The translations under genes were made by a program, and so were the position numbers. From assembly GCA_023255735.1 (NCBI GenBank), contig JAGDVP010000012.1, positions 41,477 to 105,476 on the forward strand: DNA of 64,000 bases, written 5' to 3'. The DNA is from Halothiobacillus sp. (lineage in GTDB: Bacteria; Pseudomonadota; Gammaproteobacteria; Halothiobacillales; Halothiobacillaceae). Below, piece after piece: positions 38,592 to 47,789 of the stretch (position 1 is its first letter; each line of letters begins with the position of its first letter). Under the pieces are notes generated by a model, which searched no databases, was not told where the DNA came from, and saw only the letters and a list, made by a program, of their open reading frames with translations.

Positions 38592-39844
38592 ACCGTACGC
38601 TTGAAAAATTGCTGCCCTGGCTCGCTAAAAGCGCGACACAGACCAATGCGGTGCGAGCGGGTATTCGGATTGATCCCATTTTTTTAACCGCAGTTTTGAT
38701 TTTATTGGGCTGGGGCTTGGTCATGGTGACGTCCTCTTCTTTAGAATTGGGTGAGCGATTCGGTAATCCGTTCTTTTTTGTGATTCGCCAAGCCATCGCC
38801 ATCATCATCGGCGGCTTTATTGTGATGTGGGTGATCTTGCGCCAGCCCATTGCCCGCTGGGTGGAATACAAATCGGTTATTTTGATTGTGTCTTTACTGA
38901 TGCTGTTTGTGGTTTTGGTGCCGGGTATTGGCCATGCGGTGAATGGGGCAAATCGATGGATCTCTTTGGGGCCTGTTAACATCCAAGTCTCTGAATTTGC
39001 ACGGCTTGGCGTCATTATTTGGATGGCCGGGTACATTGCCACCCACACCATTAAATTGCAAAGCCGCATTACGGGGATGTTTGGGCCCATTATTGTGATT
39101 GGCTTAACCAGCCTATTGCTTCTGATTCAACCGGATTTCGGCACCACCGCGGTGCTTGCCGCCACTTTGTTTGCGATGGCTTGGTTGGCGCGTGCCCAAT
39201 GGCAGATGATGGTGGGTTCTACAGTGGTGTTAACCGTGTTGGGCGTGTTTGTGGTTTTATCTGAACAGTACCGCATCGAGCGTTTGCTCTCGTTCTCAAA
39301 CCCCTTTGCTGATCCCTTCGGCCACGGTTATCAATTAGCCAATGCCCTGATTGCCATTGGCACCGGCGGCGTGTTTGGTCGAGGATTGGGGGAGAGTATC
39401 CAAAAATTATCGTATTTGCCCGAAGCACACACCGATTTTATTTTTGCGGTGCTCTCAGAAGAACTGGGGCTGGTGGGTGTTGTGGTACTGATGCTCTTGT
39501 ACGGCATCATCGTGTGGCGCGGGTTTGTGATTGCCAATATGGCTTGGCGAGAAAATCAAATTGCCGGTGCGGCACTGGCCTGGGGTATCAGCGTGTGGCT
39601 GGGTATGCAGGCACTCATCAACATGGGCGTGAACATGGGCGTGCTGCCAACCAAAGGCCTCACGCTGCCTTTGATGAGCTACGGCGGTTCGGCCATTATT
39701 GTGGCGCTTATTTCACTCGGGTTTTTAATGCGGGTGTATCACGAGGCCGCCTTGGTGGCGCAATTACGCGAACATCAGGCGGCAAAACGCCAACAAGAAG
39801 GGGCAAACAGTGCCCCCGTGCAGACACAGGAGGTGTCGATATGA
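38588..39844 (+). CDS. ftsW: Septal peptidoglycan glycosyltransferase FtsW (SEDS family)
   Basis: 418 residues, ten membrane helices. ANRWISLGP near 119-127 and PEAHTDFIFAVLSEELG near 278-294 are SEDS signatures, the latter next to the catalytic Asp loop; GGSAI is near the end. Polymerises lipid II at the septum with FtsI. The C-terminus is a charged tail. It overlaps murD and murG by 4 bases each. Confidence 0.97.
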   Translation: MNRTLEKLLPWLAKSATQTNAVRAGIRIDPIFLTAVLILLGWGLVMVTSSSLELGERFGNPFFFVIRQAIAIIIGGFIVMWVILRQPIARWVEYKSVILIVSLLMLFVVLVPGIGHAVNGANRWISLGPVNIQVSEFARLGVIIWMAGYIATHTIKLQSRITGMFGPIIVIGLTSLLLLIQPDFGTTAVLAATLFAMAWLARAQWQMMVGSTVVLTVLGVFVVLSEQYRIERLLSFSNPFADPFGHGYQLANALIAIGTGGVFGRGLGESIQKLSYLPEAHTDFIFAVLSEELGLVGVVVLMLLYGIIVWRGFVIANMAWRENQIAGAALAWGISVWLGMQALINMGVNMGVLPTKGLTLPLMSYGGSAIIVALISLGFLMRVYHEAALVAQLREHQAAKRQQEGANSAPVQTQEVSI

Positions 39845-40989
39845 ATCAGGTAAGCCAAACCGAGCAGCCCGTGGTTTTCGTGATGGCCGGCGGTACAGGG
39901 GGGCATGTCATTCCCGCCTTGGCCGTGGCAAACGGTTTGCGCGATCAAGGATGCCTCATTCGCTGGCTTGGCACATCGGCCGGTATTGAGGCTAAATTAG
40001 TCCCCGAGGCCGGATTTCCTGTCGATTGGCTCAGCATTGGCGGGATGCGGGGTAAAAGCTGGTTCACCCGATTAGCAACGCCATGGCGCTTGGTACGCGC
40101 CACGATTGCCGCACGCAATTATTTCACCAAGCATAAACCCGCGCTGGTGTTGGGGCTGGGCGGGTATGCTTCAGGGCCTGGCGGGCTCGCGGCACGCTGG
40201 CTGGGTATCCCACTGATTATTCACGAACAAAATGCCGTGGCGGGTTTAACCAATCGGGTGTTATCCCGCATGGCGAATGTCACCTTGGCCGCCTACTTAA
40301 CCGCGTTTGCCAAGCAACCTAAGCACTTCACCGTGGTGGGTAACCCGGTACGCGCCGAAATTGTGGCCTTAGCCGCGCCCACGCAGCGCCAGGTTGCGCA
40401 TCGGGGGGCGCTGCGCGTCTTGGTTTTGGGTGGCAGCTTAGGCGCGCAAGCCTTAAATGAATTAGTGCCTGCGGCGTTGGCGCGATTAAGCCAAATACAA
40501 CCCTTGCACATAAAACATCAAACCGGCAGCCGGCATTTGGAACAAACGCGCACCAACTATGGCCACAGCGTTTGGTCGGTGGAGAGCACCATCGAGGTTG
40601 TCGATTTTATCGAGGATATGGCGGCGGCGTACGGCTGGGCTGATTTTGTGATTGCCCGCGCCGGCGCGCTCACGGTGGCAGAAATAAGCGTGGCGGGGCT
40701 GGGTGCTTTATTTGTGCCCTTCCCGCATGCGGTGGATGACCACCAAACCCAAAACGCGGCAAATTTAGTGCAAGCCGGTGCCGCGATTCTGGTGCAGCAG
40801 CGCGATTTAAGCGTATTGAAATTGGTTGAAGTGCTCGAACCCCTATTGAACGACAGGGATGCCCTGCGCGATAGGGCTGAGGCGGCGCGCAAACAAGCAT
40901 TGCCCAAGGCGACGCAAACCATGGTGCGCATTTGTTTGGAGACGATTGCATTGAATAAAAAATTTGCACCAGGGGTAAGCCATGATTAA
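39841..40989 (+). CDS. murG: UDP-GlcNAc:lipid I N-acetylglucosaminyltransferase
   Basis: 382 residues from ATG 39841 (overlapping the ftsW stop as ATGA). GT-B enzyme that makes lipid II. N-terminal GGTGGHVIPALAVA (about 17-30) is the lipid-diphosphate loop; IHEQNAVAGLTNR (near 129-141) and the C-terminal donor site DHQTQNAANL (near 300-309) are conserved. A frame open from 39514 lies within ftsW and is not used. Confidence 0.97.
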   Translation: MNQVSQTEQPVVFVMAGGTGGHVIPALAVANGLRDQGCLIRWLGTSAGIEAKLVPEAGFPVDWLSIGGMRGKSWFTRLATPWRLVRATIAARNYFTKHKPALVLGLGGYASGPGGLAARWLGIPLIIHEQNAVAGLTNRVLSRMANVTLAAYLTAFAKQPKHFTVVGNPVRAEIVALAAPTQRQVAHRGALRVLVLGGSLGAQALNELVPAALARLSQIQPLHIKHQTGSRHLEQTRTNYGHSVWSVESTIEVVDFIEDMAAAYGWADFVIARAGALTVAEISVAGLGALFVPFPHAVDDHQTQNAANLVQAGAAILVQQRDLSVLKLVEVLEPLLNDRDALRDRAEAARKQALPKATQTMVRICLETIALNKKFAPGVSHD

Positions 40990-42436
40990 CCCCGTGCTTT
41001 CAACCCATCGCCCCGTGGCGGATATTCGGATGCGCCAAGTGCGGCAATTGCACTTTGTGGGCATAGGCGGCGCGGGCATGAGCGGCATTGCTGAAGTGGT
41101 GAAAACCTTAGGTTTTACCGTCACAGGGTCTGATGTAGCCGAATCGGCCGCGGTGAGCCGCTTGCGCCATTTAGGCATACCGGTGTTTATTGGTCATGCC
41201 GCCGAGCATGTGGCTACCGCCGATGTATTGGTGATTTCCACCGCCGTTAAAGCGGATAACCCTGAGCTCATGGCTGCAAAAGCCAAGCGCTTGCCCATTG
41301 TGCGCCGGGCGGAAATGCTAGCCGAACTCATGCGCTTTCGTATTGGTTTGGCCGTGGCGGGCACGCATGGCAAAACCACCACCACCTCTTTGCTTGCTGC
41401 CATTTTGGCCGAAGCGGGGTGGGATCCCACCTACGTGATTGGCGGCAAGCTCTTATCAAGCTCATCGAATGCCCGCCTAGGCCGAGGTGAATATTTGGTT
41501 GCAGAAGCCGATGAATCGGATGCCTCGTTCCTGCATTTACAGCCGCATGTCGCCATCGTCACCAATATTGATGCCGATCACCTAGAAACCTATCAAGGCA
41601 ATTTTGAGCGCTTAGTCGATCATTTTGTCGAGTTTTTGCACAATCTGCCGTTTTATGGGCTGGCGGTGTTGTGCGCCGATGACCCTGTTGTCATGAGCAT
41701 TGTGGCGCGGGTCGGTCGGCAAGTGCTGACTTATGGCATTAATCAACCCGCTGATGTGCAAGCAACCGAGGTGCGTGCGGCGGGTTTTGGTAGCCAGTTT
41801 GTGGTGCGCCTGCCCAATGCCAGCGCATTTGAATGCCATTTATCCATGCCGGGGCGGCACAACGTGCTCAATGCTCTTGCCGCCATTACCGTCGCCAACG
41901 ATTTAGGCGTGCCGATCGCCGCGATACAAAACGCGTTGGCAAGCTTTCAAGGGGTTGGCCGGCGGCTGGAGCGGCGGGGCAGCTTGTTCATTAATGGCCA
42001 AACCTTGCCTTTGGTGGATGATTACGGCCACCACCCGCGCGAGCTGGAAGCCACCTTGCAAGCGGTGCGCGCGGCTTGGCCTGCCACCCGCTTGGTTGTG
42101 ATTTTTCAGCCGCACCGATTTAGCCGCACCCGAGATTTATTTGAAGATTTTGTGCGCGTGCTTTCAACGGTTGATTTGCTCATTTTGCTTGATGTGTATG
42201 CCGCCGGTGAAGCGCCCATCGCCGGCGCCGATGGCCGAAGCCTCGTCCGAGCCATCCGCAATCGTGGCCAAGTGGAACCCATATTTGCCAATGACACCGA
42301 TGAGGTGCCGCAACTCCTGCATGATTTATTGTGCAACACGAACCCAACGGCCACTTTAGTGCTCACCTTGGGCGCGGGCAATGTGGGCGGGCTACCCGCG
42401 TTGCTGCAGGCCAAATATGGGGTGACACATGACTAA
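40982..42436 (+). CDS. murC: UDP-N-acetylmuramate--L-alanine ligase
   Basis: 484 residues. N-terminal HFVGIGGAGMSGIAEV (about 23-38), ATP site GTHGKTTT at about 125-132. First amino-acid-adding Mur ligase, adding L-Ala to UDP-MurNAc. It overlaps murG by 8 and ddlB by 8 bases. murB, which in several relatives lies between murC and ddl, is not present here. Confidence 0.97.
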   Translation: MINPVLSTHRPVADIRMRQVRQLHFVGIGGAGMSGIAEVVKTLGFTVTGSDVAESAAVSRLRHLGIPVFIGHAAEHVATADVLVISTAVKADNPELMAAKAKRLPIVRRAEMLAELMRFRIGLAVAGTHGKTTTTSLLAAILAEAGWDPTYVIGGKLLSSSSNARLGRGEYLVAEADESDASFLHLQPHVAIVTNIDADHLETYQGNFERLVDHFVEFLHNLPFYGLAVLCADDPVVMSIVARVGRQVLTYGINQPADVQATEVRAAGFGSQFVVRLPNASAFECHLSMPGRHNVLNALAAITVANDLGVPIAAIQNALASFQGVGRRLERRGSLFINGQTLPLVDDYGHHPRELEATLQAVRAAWPATRLVVIFQPHRFSRTRDLFEDFVRVLSTVDLLILLDVYAAGEAPIAGADGRSLVRAIRNRGQVEPIFANDTDEVPQLLHDLLCNTNPTATLVLTLGAGNVGGLPALLQAKYGVTHD

Positions 42437-43382
42437 CGCTGCACAATGGGGCCGTGTATTGCTGCTCGTGGGGGGCTTTTCATCGGAGCGCAGCGTATCG
42501 CTCAAAAGCGGCGCAACGGTTTTGGCGGCCTTGCAGCGGGCGGGGGTGGATGTAACACCGCTGGATGTGCAGCGCGATTTTTTACCCCAATTAATTGCCG
42601 CGCACCAAGCCACACCGTTTGATCGGGCGTTTATCATCCTGCATGGTCGGGGGGGCGAAGATGGCCAAATTCAGGCCGTCCTCGATATCTTAAACATTCC
42701 TTATACCGGCACCGGCATGACGGGCTCTGCTATCGGCATGGATAAGCTTGCCTGCAAGCGCATTTGGCGGGGCGAGGGCTTGCCCACGCCGCCTTGGGTG
42801 GTGGTGGCAACACTCGCCCAAGCGCAAGCCGCCGCAATAGAGCTTGGGCTGCCTGTCATTATTAAACCGGTGGCGGAAGGCTCAAGCGTCGGGGTCGCGA
42901 AAGTCAATCGCATAGATGAACTCCCCGCTGCATTCATTGAGGCTGAGCGCTATGGCCAAGTATTCATGGAGCGCTACATTCAGGGCGAGGAATTTACCGT
43001 AGCACTACTCAATGGCCGTGCGCTGCCGGTGATTCGCCTCTCAACCCCGCATGATTTTTATGATTTTAATGCCAAATACTTGGCAAACGACACCCAATAT
43101 CACATCCCCAGCGGCTTAAGTGCCGAGGCTGAGGCGCAGATGCAGCGCATCGCCCTGCAAGCCTTTGCGGCCGTGGGTGGGGCGGGTTGGGGGCGGGTTG
43201 ATTTTATGCGTGAAGGGGCGGCGGCAGGCTTGGGGCAAAGCTGGCTGATCGAAGTAAACACCGTGCCCGGCATGACCGATCACTCTTTAGTGCCGATGGC
43301 GGCGCGCGCAGTCGGCATCGAGATTGAAGCATTGTGCTTAAGCATTTTGGCGCAAACTGGCCAGCCGGTAGCGAGTGCATGA
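42429..43382 (+). CDS. ddlB: D-alanine--D-alanine ligase
   Basis: 317 residues, ATP-grasp fold. FSSERSVSLKSG (about 18-29), HGRGGEDGQIQAVLD (about 73-87; the usual HGxxGEDG), KPVAEGSSVGV (near 146-156) and EVNTVPGMTDHSLVP (near 276-290) are the family motifs. Makes D-Ala-D-Ala for MurF. The symbol ddlB follows its dcw position. Confidence 0.96.
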   Translation: MTNAAQWGRVLLLVGGFSSERSVSLKSGATVLAALQRAGVDVTPLDVQRDFLPQLIAAHQATPFDRAFIILHGRGGEDGQIQAVLDILNIPYTGTGMTGSAIGMDKLACKRIWRGEGLPTPPWVVVATLAQAQAAAIELGLPVIIKPVAEGSSVGVAKVNRIDELPAAFIEAERYGQVFMERYIQGEEFTVALLNGRALPVIRLSTPHDFYDFNAKYLANDTQYHIPSGLSAEAEAQMQRIALQAFAAVGGAGWGRVDFMREGAAAGLGQSWLIEVNTVPGMTDHSLVPMAARAVGIEIEALCLSILAQTGQPVASA

Positions 43383-44278
43383 TGATGGCTGCGGCACGCC
43401 CCATTCAAGCTCGGCCAAAAACACCGCCCTTGCGTGAGCAGTGGGCTGAGGTGTGGCGGCTGTTGCAAGGCTTGCTCGCGATTTTATTTAACTGGCTGCT
43501 GACCTTCGCCTTGCTCGGTCTTTTGGGCCTGGCCGGTTTTGGGTTCTGGCAAAAATTGCAAGTGCCGATAACCACCATTGAGGTCACAGGCGGTACACCG
43601 GAGGTGAGTGCGGCTTGGGTTCGGCGTGAGCTCAAATCTGTAACAGGCACCGACATTTGGGCAATCAACTTAAATGCAGTTCAAGCGCAGTTGATGAAAA
43701 ACACCTGGCTCACCGAGGTGAATATTCGGCGAATTTGGCCCGGCACCTTGGCCGTGCAAATAGCGATTCATCACCCGATTGCCAGGTGGCAAGGCGATCA
43801 ATTACTCGATGCCGATGGCAGTGTATTTAATCCCTCAGGTGATACCCAAGGCTTTGATTCTGCGATGTTGAATGAAGCCGCTATGCCGAATTTAAGTGGC
43901 CCCGATGGCCGGCAATGGCCGATGTGGGAGCGGTATTTAAGTTTAAAGCCTGCGCTGCAAGCGGTGGGTTTGGTGATGACCGGGTTAATTGAGGATTCGC
44001 GCGGCTCGTTAGATGTGGTGTTGCAAGGCGGCACGCGGATTCGCTTAGGCACGCAACAAATTGAATCAAGGTTGCAGCGATTGCTTGATGTGTACAACAC
44101 GACGCTTTCGGGCAAGCTCGACCAAATTACCGCCATTGATTTGCGCTACACCAATGGGTTTGCGGTGCAATGGCGCGAGCTGCCCAAACCCGATGAGCCT
44201 TTGAAGAAGGCGTTTGAGCGCAAAGTGGAACCCAAGGGCAGTGCACAGGCGCGCGAAACAAAAGATACGGATCATTAA
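43379..44278 (+). CDS. ftsQ: Cell division protein FtsQ
   Basis: 299 residues from ATG 43379, overlapping the ddlB stop. Cytoplasmic N-terminus, one membrane helix at about 37-57 (LAILFNWLLTFALLGLLGLAG), then a periplasmic POTRA domain (about 62-135, with ITTIEVTGGTPEVSAAWV) and the beta domain. Recruits FtsB-FtsL. A frame open from 43334 is inside ddlB. Confidence 0.93.
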   Translation: MMMAAARPIQARPKTPPLREQWAEVWRLLQGLLAILFNWLLTFALLGLLGLAGFGFWQKLQVPITTIEVTGGTPEVSAAWVRRELKSVTGTDIWAINLNAVQAQLMKNTWLTEVNIRRIWPGTLAVQIAIHHPIARWQGDQLLDADGSVFNPSGDTQGFDSAMLNEAAMPNLSGPDGRQWPMWERYLSLKPALQAVGLVMTGLIEDSRGSLDVVLQGGTRIRLGTQQIESRLQRLLDVYNTTLSGKLDQITAIDLRYTNGFAVQWRELPKPDEPLKKAFERKVEPKGSAQARETKDTDH

Positions 44279-44301
44279 CTAGGAATACGAGATAACACAG
44301 C

Positions 44302-45552
44302 ATGGCAATTGCAATTCGTAAAGGTGAGCGGGATTTAGTGGTCGGCCTAGATGTGGGCACCGCGAAAGTTGCCGCACTGGTGGGAGAATATGATGCCAAT
44401 GGGCATTTAAGCCTGATTGGGTTCGGGCAATCGCCCACCAATAAGGGGCTGCGTCGGGGGTCGGTTGTGGATATCGAATCCACCTCGCTTGCCATCCAAC
44501 GCGCCATTGACGCGGCAAGCGCTATGTCGAACTGCGAGATTGGATCCGTTTGGGTCGGGGTGGCGGGCGATCACGTCATCAGCATGGATTCAAAAGGCAT
44601 GACCGGCACGGCCGGGCGGGAAATTACCGCAGCCGATATTCACCAAGTGGTGCAATCAGCGCGCGCGGTAAAAATCCCCGATGGTCAACAAATTTTGTAT
44701 TGCGAGCCGCAAGAATTTCGCATTGATGGCCAAGATGGTATTCGCAAACCGCAAGGCATGACCGGCCACCGCTTGGAAGCCGATGTGCATATCGTAACCA
44801 CTGCCATTAATAACGTGCAAAACATCGTCAAATGCGTGGAGCGTTGCGGTTTGTCGGTGACCGGCACCGTGCTTGACCCCATCGCCGCCGCCACCGCCGT
44901 GCTCAATGAGGATGAAAAAGAGCTCGGCGTGGCGCTGATTGATATTGGCGGCGGCACCACCGATATTGCTATCTACACCCGCGGCGCCTTGCGCTACACG
45001 AGCGTACTGCCCATTGCTGGTGAGCAAATCACCAACGATTTGGCCTATGGCCTCACCACGCCGCCCAGCAATGCGGAAGAAATTAAACGCAAATTTGCCA
45101 ATTTATTACCACTCGATGAGCGCGCGCAGTTAGAAGAAATTGAAGTGCCCGGCGTGAGTGGACGTCAGCCTCGGCGCATTTCACGCGACACCATGATGCG
45201 CATTTGCCGCCCTCGGGTAGAGGAAATTTTAGGCTACGCGCAAGAGGCCATTCGCCGCTCGGGCTATCACGAAATGATTAATGCCGGCGTGGTGCTTACC
45301 GGCGGCACGGCGGCCATGCCCGGTTTAGTTGAGCTTTGTGAAGATTTTTTACAAATGCCCACCCGCTTAGGCTTGCCCCAAGGCATTAGTGGCAACCACG
45401 AAGCACTGAAAAACCCAGCCAATGCCACCGGCGTCGGCTTGATTTTGCACGGCCACAAGGCAGATGCCTTAAGCCTGATGACCCCCGTCGCTACGCCTTC
45501 AGGTGAGGCGGTGATAAACCAGCTTAAACGCTGGTGGAAAGAGCATTTTTGA
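44302..45552 (+). CDS. ftsA: Cell division protein FtsA
   Basis: 416 residues, actin fold. VVGLDVGTAKVAALVGE (about 13-29) is the phosphate 1 loop, and ALIDIGGGTTDIAIY (near 212-226) the phosphate 2 loop. The last 12 residues (NQLKRWWKEHF) form the amphipathic membrane-targeting helix. Anchors FtsZ to the membrane. 85 bases separate it from ftsZ. Confidence 0.97.
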   Translation: MAIAIRKGERDLVVGLDVGTAKVAALVGEYDANGHLSLIGFGQSPTNKGLRRGSVVDIESTSLAIQRAIDAASAMSNCEIGSVWVGVAGDHVISMDSKGMTGTAGREITAADIHQVVQSARAVKIPDGQQILYCEPQEFRIDGQDGIRKPQGMTGHRLEADVHIVTTAINNVQNIVKCVERCGLSVTGTVLDPIAAATAVLNEDEKELGVALIDIGGGTTDIAIYTRGALRYTSVLPIAGEQITNDLAYGLTTPPSNAEEIKRKFANLLPLDERAQLEEIEVPGVSGRQPRRISRDTMMRICRPRVEEILGYAQEAIRRSGYHEMINAGVVLTGGTAAMPGLVELCEDFLQMPTRLGLPQGISGNHEALKNPANATGVGLILHGHKADALSLMTPVATPSGEAVINQLKRWWKEHF

Positions 45553-45637
45553 TGTGACGGTTTGTTTTGAAAAGAAGGGCCCCAAACCCCGTTTGTCCCA
45601 GTGATTATTTTTTAGTTTGTTAGAAGGAGATGGAATC

Positions 45638-46780
45638 ATGACTTGGAAAATGTTGGAAACTCAGCACGAAGGCGCAAAAATTAAAGTGATTGGCGTGGGC
45701 GGCGGCGGCGGCAATGCCGTGGCGTACATGCTCTCGCGGGAACTGGACGGCGTGGATTACATCTGCGCGAACACCGATTCCCAAGCCTTGCGCAAAAGCC
45801 AGGCGCAGTCACAGCTGCAAATCGGCGGCAATATCACCAAAGGCTTAGGCGCCGGTGCCGACCCTGAGCTTGGCCGGCAAGCGGCATTAGAAGACCGCGA
45901 GCAAATTCAAGAAGCCATTAAAGATGCCAACATGCTGTTTATTACCACCGGCATGGGCGGCGGTACCGGCACGGGGGCTGCGCCTGTGATTGCGCAAATT
46001 GCTAAAGATATGAATATCTTAACAGTGGCCGTGGTGACCCGTCCGTTCAGCTTTGAAGGCAAAAAGCGCACCAAAACCGCGTTGGAAGGCATTGCAGAAC
46101 TCGAAAAACAAGTCGATTCATTGATTGTCATCCCCAATGACAAACTCACGGCCGTGATGGGCAAAAGCGCCTCATTAAAAGATGCGTTCGCTTCCGCTAA
46201 TGAAGTGCTATACACCGCCGTATCAGGCATATCCGAGCTAATTACCCGCCCGGGCGAAATTAACCTCGACTTTGCCGATGTGCGCGCGATTATGACCGAA
46301 CGCGGCACCGCCATGATGGGCACCGGCGTCGGTCACGGCGATAACCGTGCCGCTGAAGCCGCTGAAGCGGCGATTCATAGTCCACTGCTTGATGATATTA
46401 GCCTCACGGGCGCCGAAGGCATTTTGGTAAATGTAGCCTCAAACGGGGATTTATCGATTGGCGAATTTATGGAAATCGGCGAGCTGGTGCAAGCATTGGC
46501 CGGCGATGAGGCACTGGTTAAAGTCGGTACCGCCATCGATGAAAGTTTAGAGGGCGCCCTGCGCGTGACCTTAGTGGCCACAGGCTTGGTGCGTAACACC
46601 GTGATTGAAGAGGCGCGCAAACCGCGCGTTGTCGTGCATAACGATAGCCCGCGCGCTGCGATTGCCGATCATAACGACGCGCAACCCGTGCGTCATGCGG
46701 TGGCGCAAGTGCGTGGCAATGCAGCGGTGAATATGGATATTTTAGATATTCCCTCTTTCCTGCGTAAACAAGCCGATTAA
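45638..46780 (+). CDS. ftsZ: Cell division GTPase FtsZ
   Basis: 380 residues; ATG 45638 with AAGGAG at 45624-45629. GTP-binding GGGTGTGAAPV at about 107-117, N-terminal GVGGGGGNAVAYM (about 16-28), T7-loop NLDFADVRAIM near 207-217. The C-terminal conserved peptide DIPSFLRKQAD ends the protein and would bind FtsA and ZipA. An upstream start at 45617 is open but sits before the RBS. It is the last dcw gene here; terminators and a convergent respiratory operon follow and not lpxC. Confidence 0.97.
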   Translation: MTWKMLETQHEGAKIKVIGVGGGGGNAVAYMLSRELDGVDYICANTDSQALRKSQAQSQLQIGGNITKGLGAGADPELGRQAALEDREQIQEAIKDANMLFITTGMGGGTGTGAAPVIAQIAKDMNILTVAVVTRPFSFEGKKRTKTALEGIAELEKQVDSLIVIPNDKLTAVMGKSASLKDAFASANEVLYTAVSGISELITRPGEINLDFADVRAIMTERGTAMMGTGVGHGDNRAAEAAEAAIHSPLLDDISLTGAEGILVNVASNGDLSIGEFMEIGELVQALAGDEALVKVGTAIDESLEGALRVTLVATGLVRNTVIEEARKPRVVVHNDSPRAAIADHNDAQPVRHAVAQVRGNAAVNMDILDIPSFLRKQAD

Positions 46781-46868
46781 CCGCCCCGCGTTCATAGCGG
46801 CTTTTGGCTTGTAGCGCGCTCTGGGTGTCCAGTGGCTTTCTTTTTTTAGGCTGAAACGTTCCGGCGGA

Positions 46869-46937
46869 TTGTCATCTCCGGTCACGCCGGACGGACAACC
46901 CTTGATGGCCAGGTTGGGCTGGCATCAAGGGTTTTTT
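46869..46937 (+). terminator. Double stem-loop with T-run downstream of ftsZ
   Basis: First hairpin: TTGTC (46869-46873) with GACAA (46894-46898), enclosing TCCGG/CCGGA. It is followed without gap by CCCTTGATG-G-CC (46899-46910) pairing with GGCATCAAGGG (46921-46931, one bulge), then six T. The second is a good rho-independent terminator for the dcw operon, about 120 bases past the ftsZ stop. The first could be part of it or of a small RNA. Confidence 0.8.
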
Positions 46938-46950
46938 ATTGCCCACAAAA

Positions 46951-46980
46951 AAAAGCCCCCAACGAAATGGGGGCTTTTTT
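46951..46980 (-). terminator. Terminator of the minus-strand cytochrome operon (bidirectional)
   Basis: AGCCCCC (46954-46960) pairs with GGGGGCT (46969-46975); A-run on the left gives a T-run on the minus strand, and T-run on the right serves the plus strand. It is 33 bases after the cytochrome gene stop. Confidence 0.88.
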
Positions 46981-47012
46981 ATCGGTTCATTTCAAGGGTG
47001 CTGGGGCACGCC

Positions 47013-47732
47013 TTACTTGCTTAAAGCGGCTGTGGGTTGCGCGGCTGTCGGCTTGGCATCACAGGCATAATAATCAGCCAGCATTTCGATTTCGGCATCG
47101 GTGAGTGGCTGGGCAAACTGGCTCATACCGCGCGCGGTATCGTTATGGCGATGACCATCGCGGAACAGCTCCATCGTCCGAATAAAGTATTCTTTTGGCA
47201 TGCCGCGCAATGAGGTGGTTTCATTGATGCCGCCTTGACCGTTCGCGCCATGGCAAGCCGCGCAGGGGGTAATTAAGCGCTTAGGATCCCCCACCCGCAC
47301 CAGCGCAGGCGCAGGCTTGGCTAAGCCTTGTGGGCAGGGCAGGGGTTGGGCGGCATAAAACGCGGCTAAATCCGCCATTTGCTGCTTATCCATGGTTTGA
47401 GCGATCACGCCCATAATGTGCGCGCGCTCATCTTCATGCCTCAGGTTGCTTTGGTAGTCAAGAAGCTGCTTGTAGGTGTAGGTGGCGCGCTGACCGGCAA
47501 GTGAGGGCCAGTTGTTGGTCATTGCCTCACCCTTGGCACCATGGCACGAGGCACAAAAAAGACTGTTATGCAGTTTTTCACCCACCGACGCATCCCCTTT
47601 GGGCATGGTTTGTTGGGCTTCATTCCATGTGTTGGGTGTCCATTGAACAATGTCTTTGGTCGCATGATCGGCTGCGTTTGCTATCGAAATACCGCCCAAA
47701 GCGAGGCAGACGGCGAAAGTGATTTTTTTCAT
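47013..47732 (-). CDS. Periplasmic dihaem cytochrome c (c4-like)
   Basis: 239 residues with a Sec signal peptide (about 1-20, ANA cleavage). Two c-type haem sites, CASCH at about 60-64 and CAACH at about 157-161, each followed by the usual class I pattern with Met ligand candidates, so two fused cytochrome domains as in cytochrome c4. ATG 47732 has GGAG six bases upstream; the TTG at 47744 lies on that RBS. It is the last gene of the CydA-like operon, separated from it by a terminator-like hairpin. Probable electron carrier to or from the membrane complex upstream; direction is not known. Confidence 0.88.
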   Translation of the reverse strand: MKKITFAVCLALGGISIANAADHATKDIVQWTPNTWNEAQQTMPKGDASVGEKLHNSLFCASCHGAKGEAMTNNWPSLAGQRATYTYKQLLDYQSNLRHEDERAHIMGVIAQTMDKQQMADLAAFYAAQPLPCPQGLAKPAPALVRVGDPKRLITPCAACHGANGQGGINETTSLRGMPKEYFIRTMELFRDGHRHNDTARGMSQFAQPLTDAEIEMLADYYACDAKPTAAQPTAALSK

Positions 47733-47742
47733 TGTGTTCTCC

Positions 47743-47774
47743 AAAAAAGCCCACGGAAACTTCCCTCCGTGGGC
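47743..47774 (-). terminator. Terminator-like stem-loop inside the operon, abutting the cytochrome RBS
   Basis: GCCCACGGA (47749-47757) pairs with TCCGTGGGC (47766-47774), and on the minus strand six T follow directly, then the GGAG of the cytochrome gene. It has all the parts of an intrinsic terminator but lies between two genes of what otherwise looks like one operon. Confidence 0.75.
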
Positions 47775-47789
47775 TGGACAAGGGTTGGC

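Noticed and set aside
44283..44301. Half-site ATAACACAG before ftsA, like the oxidase palindrome
   Set aside because: No matching CTGTGT half-site at the required distance; likely chance.
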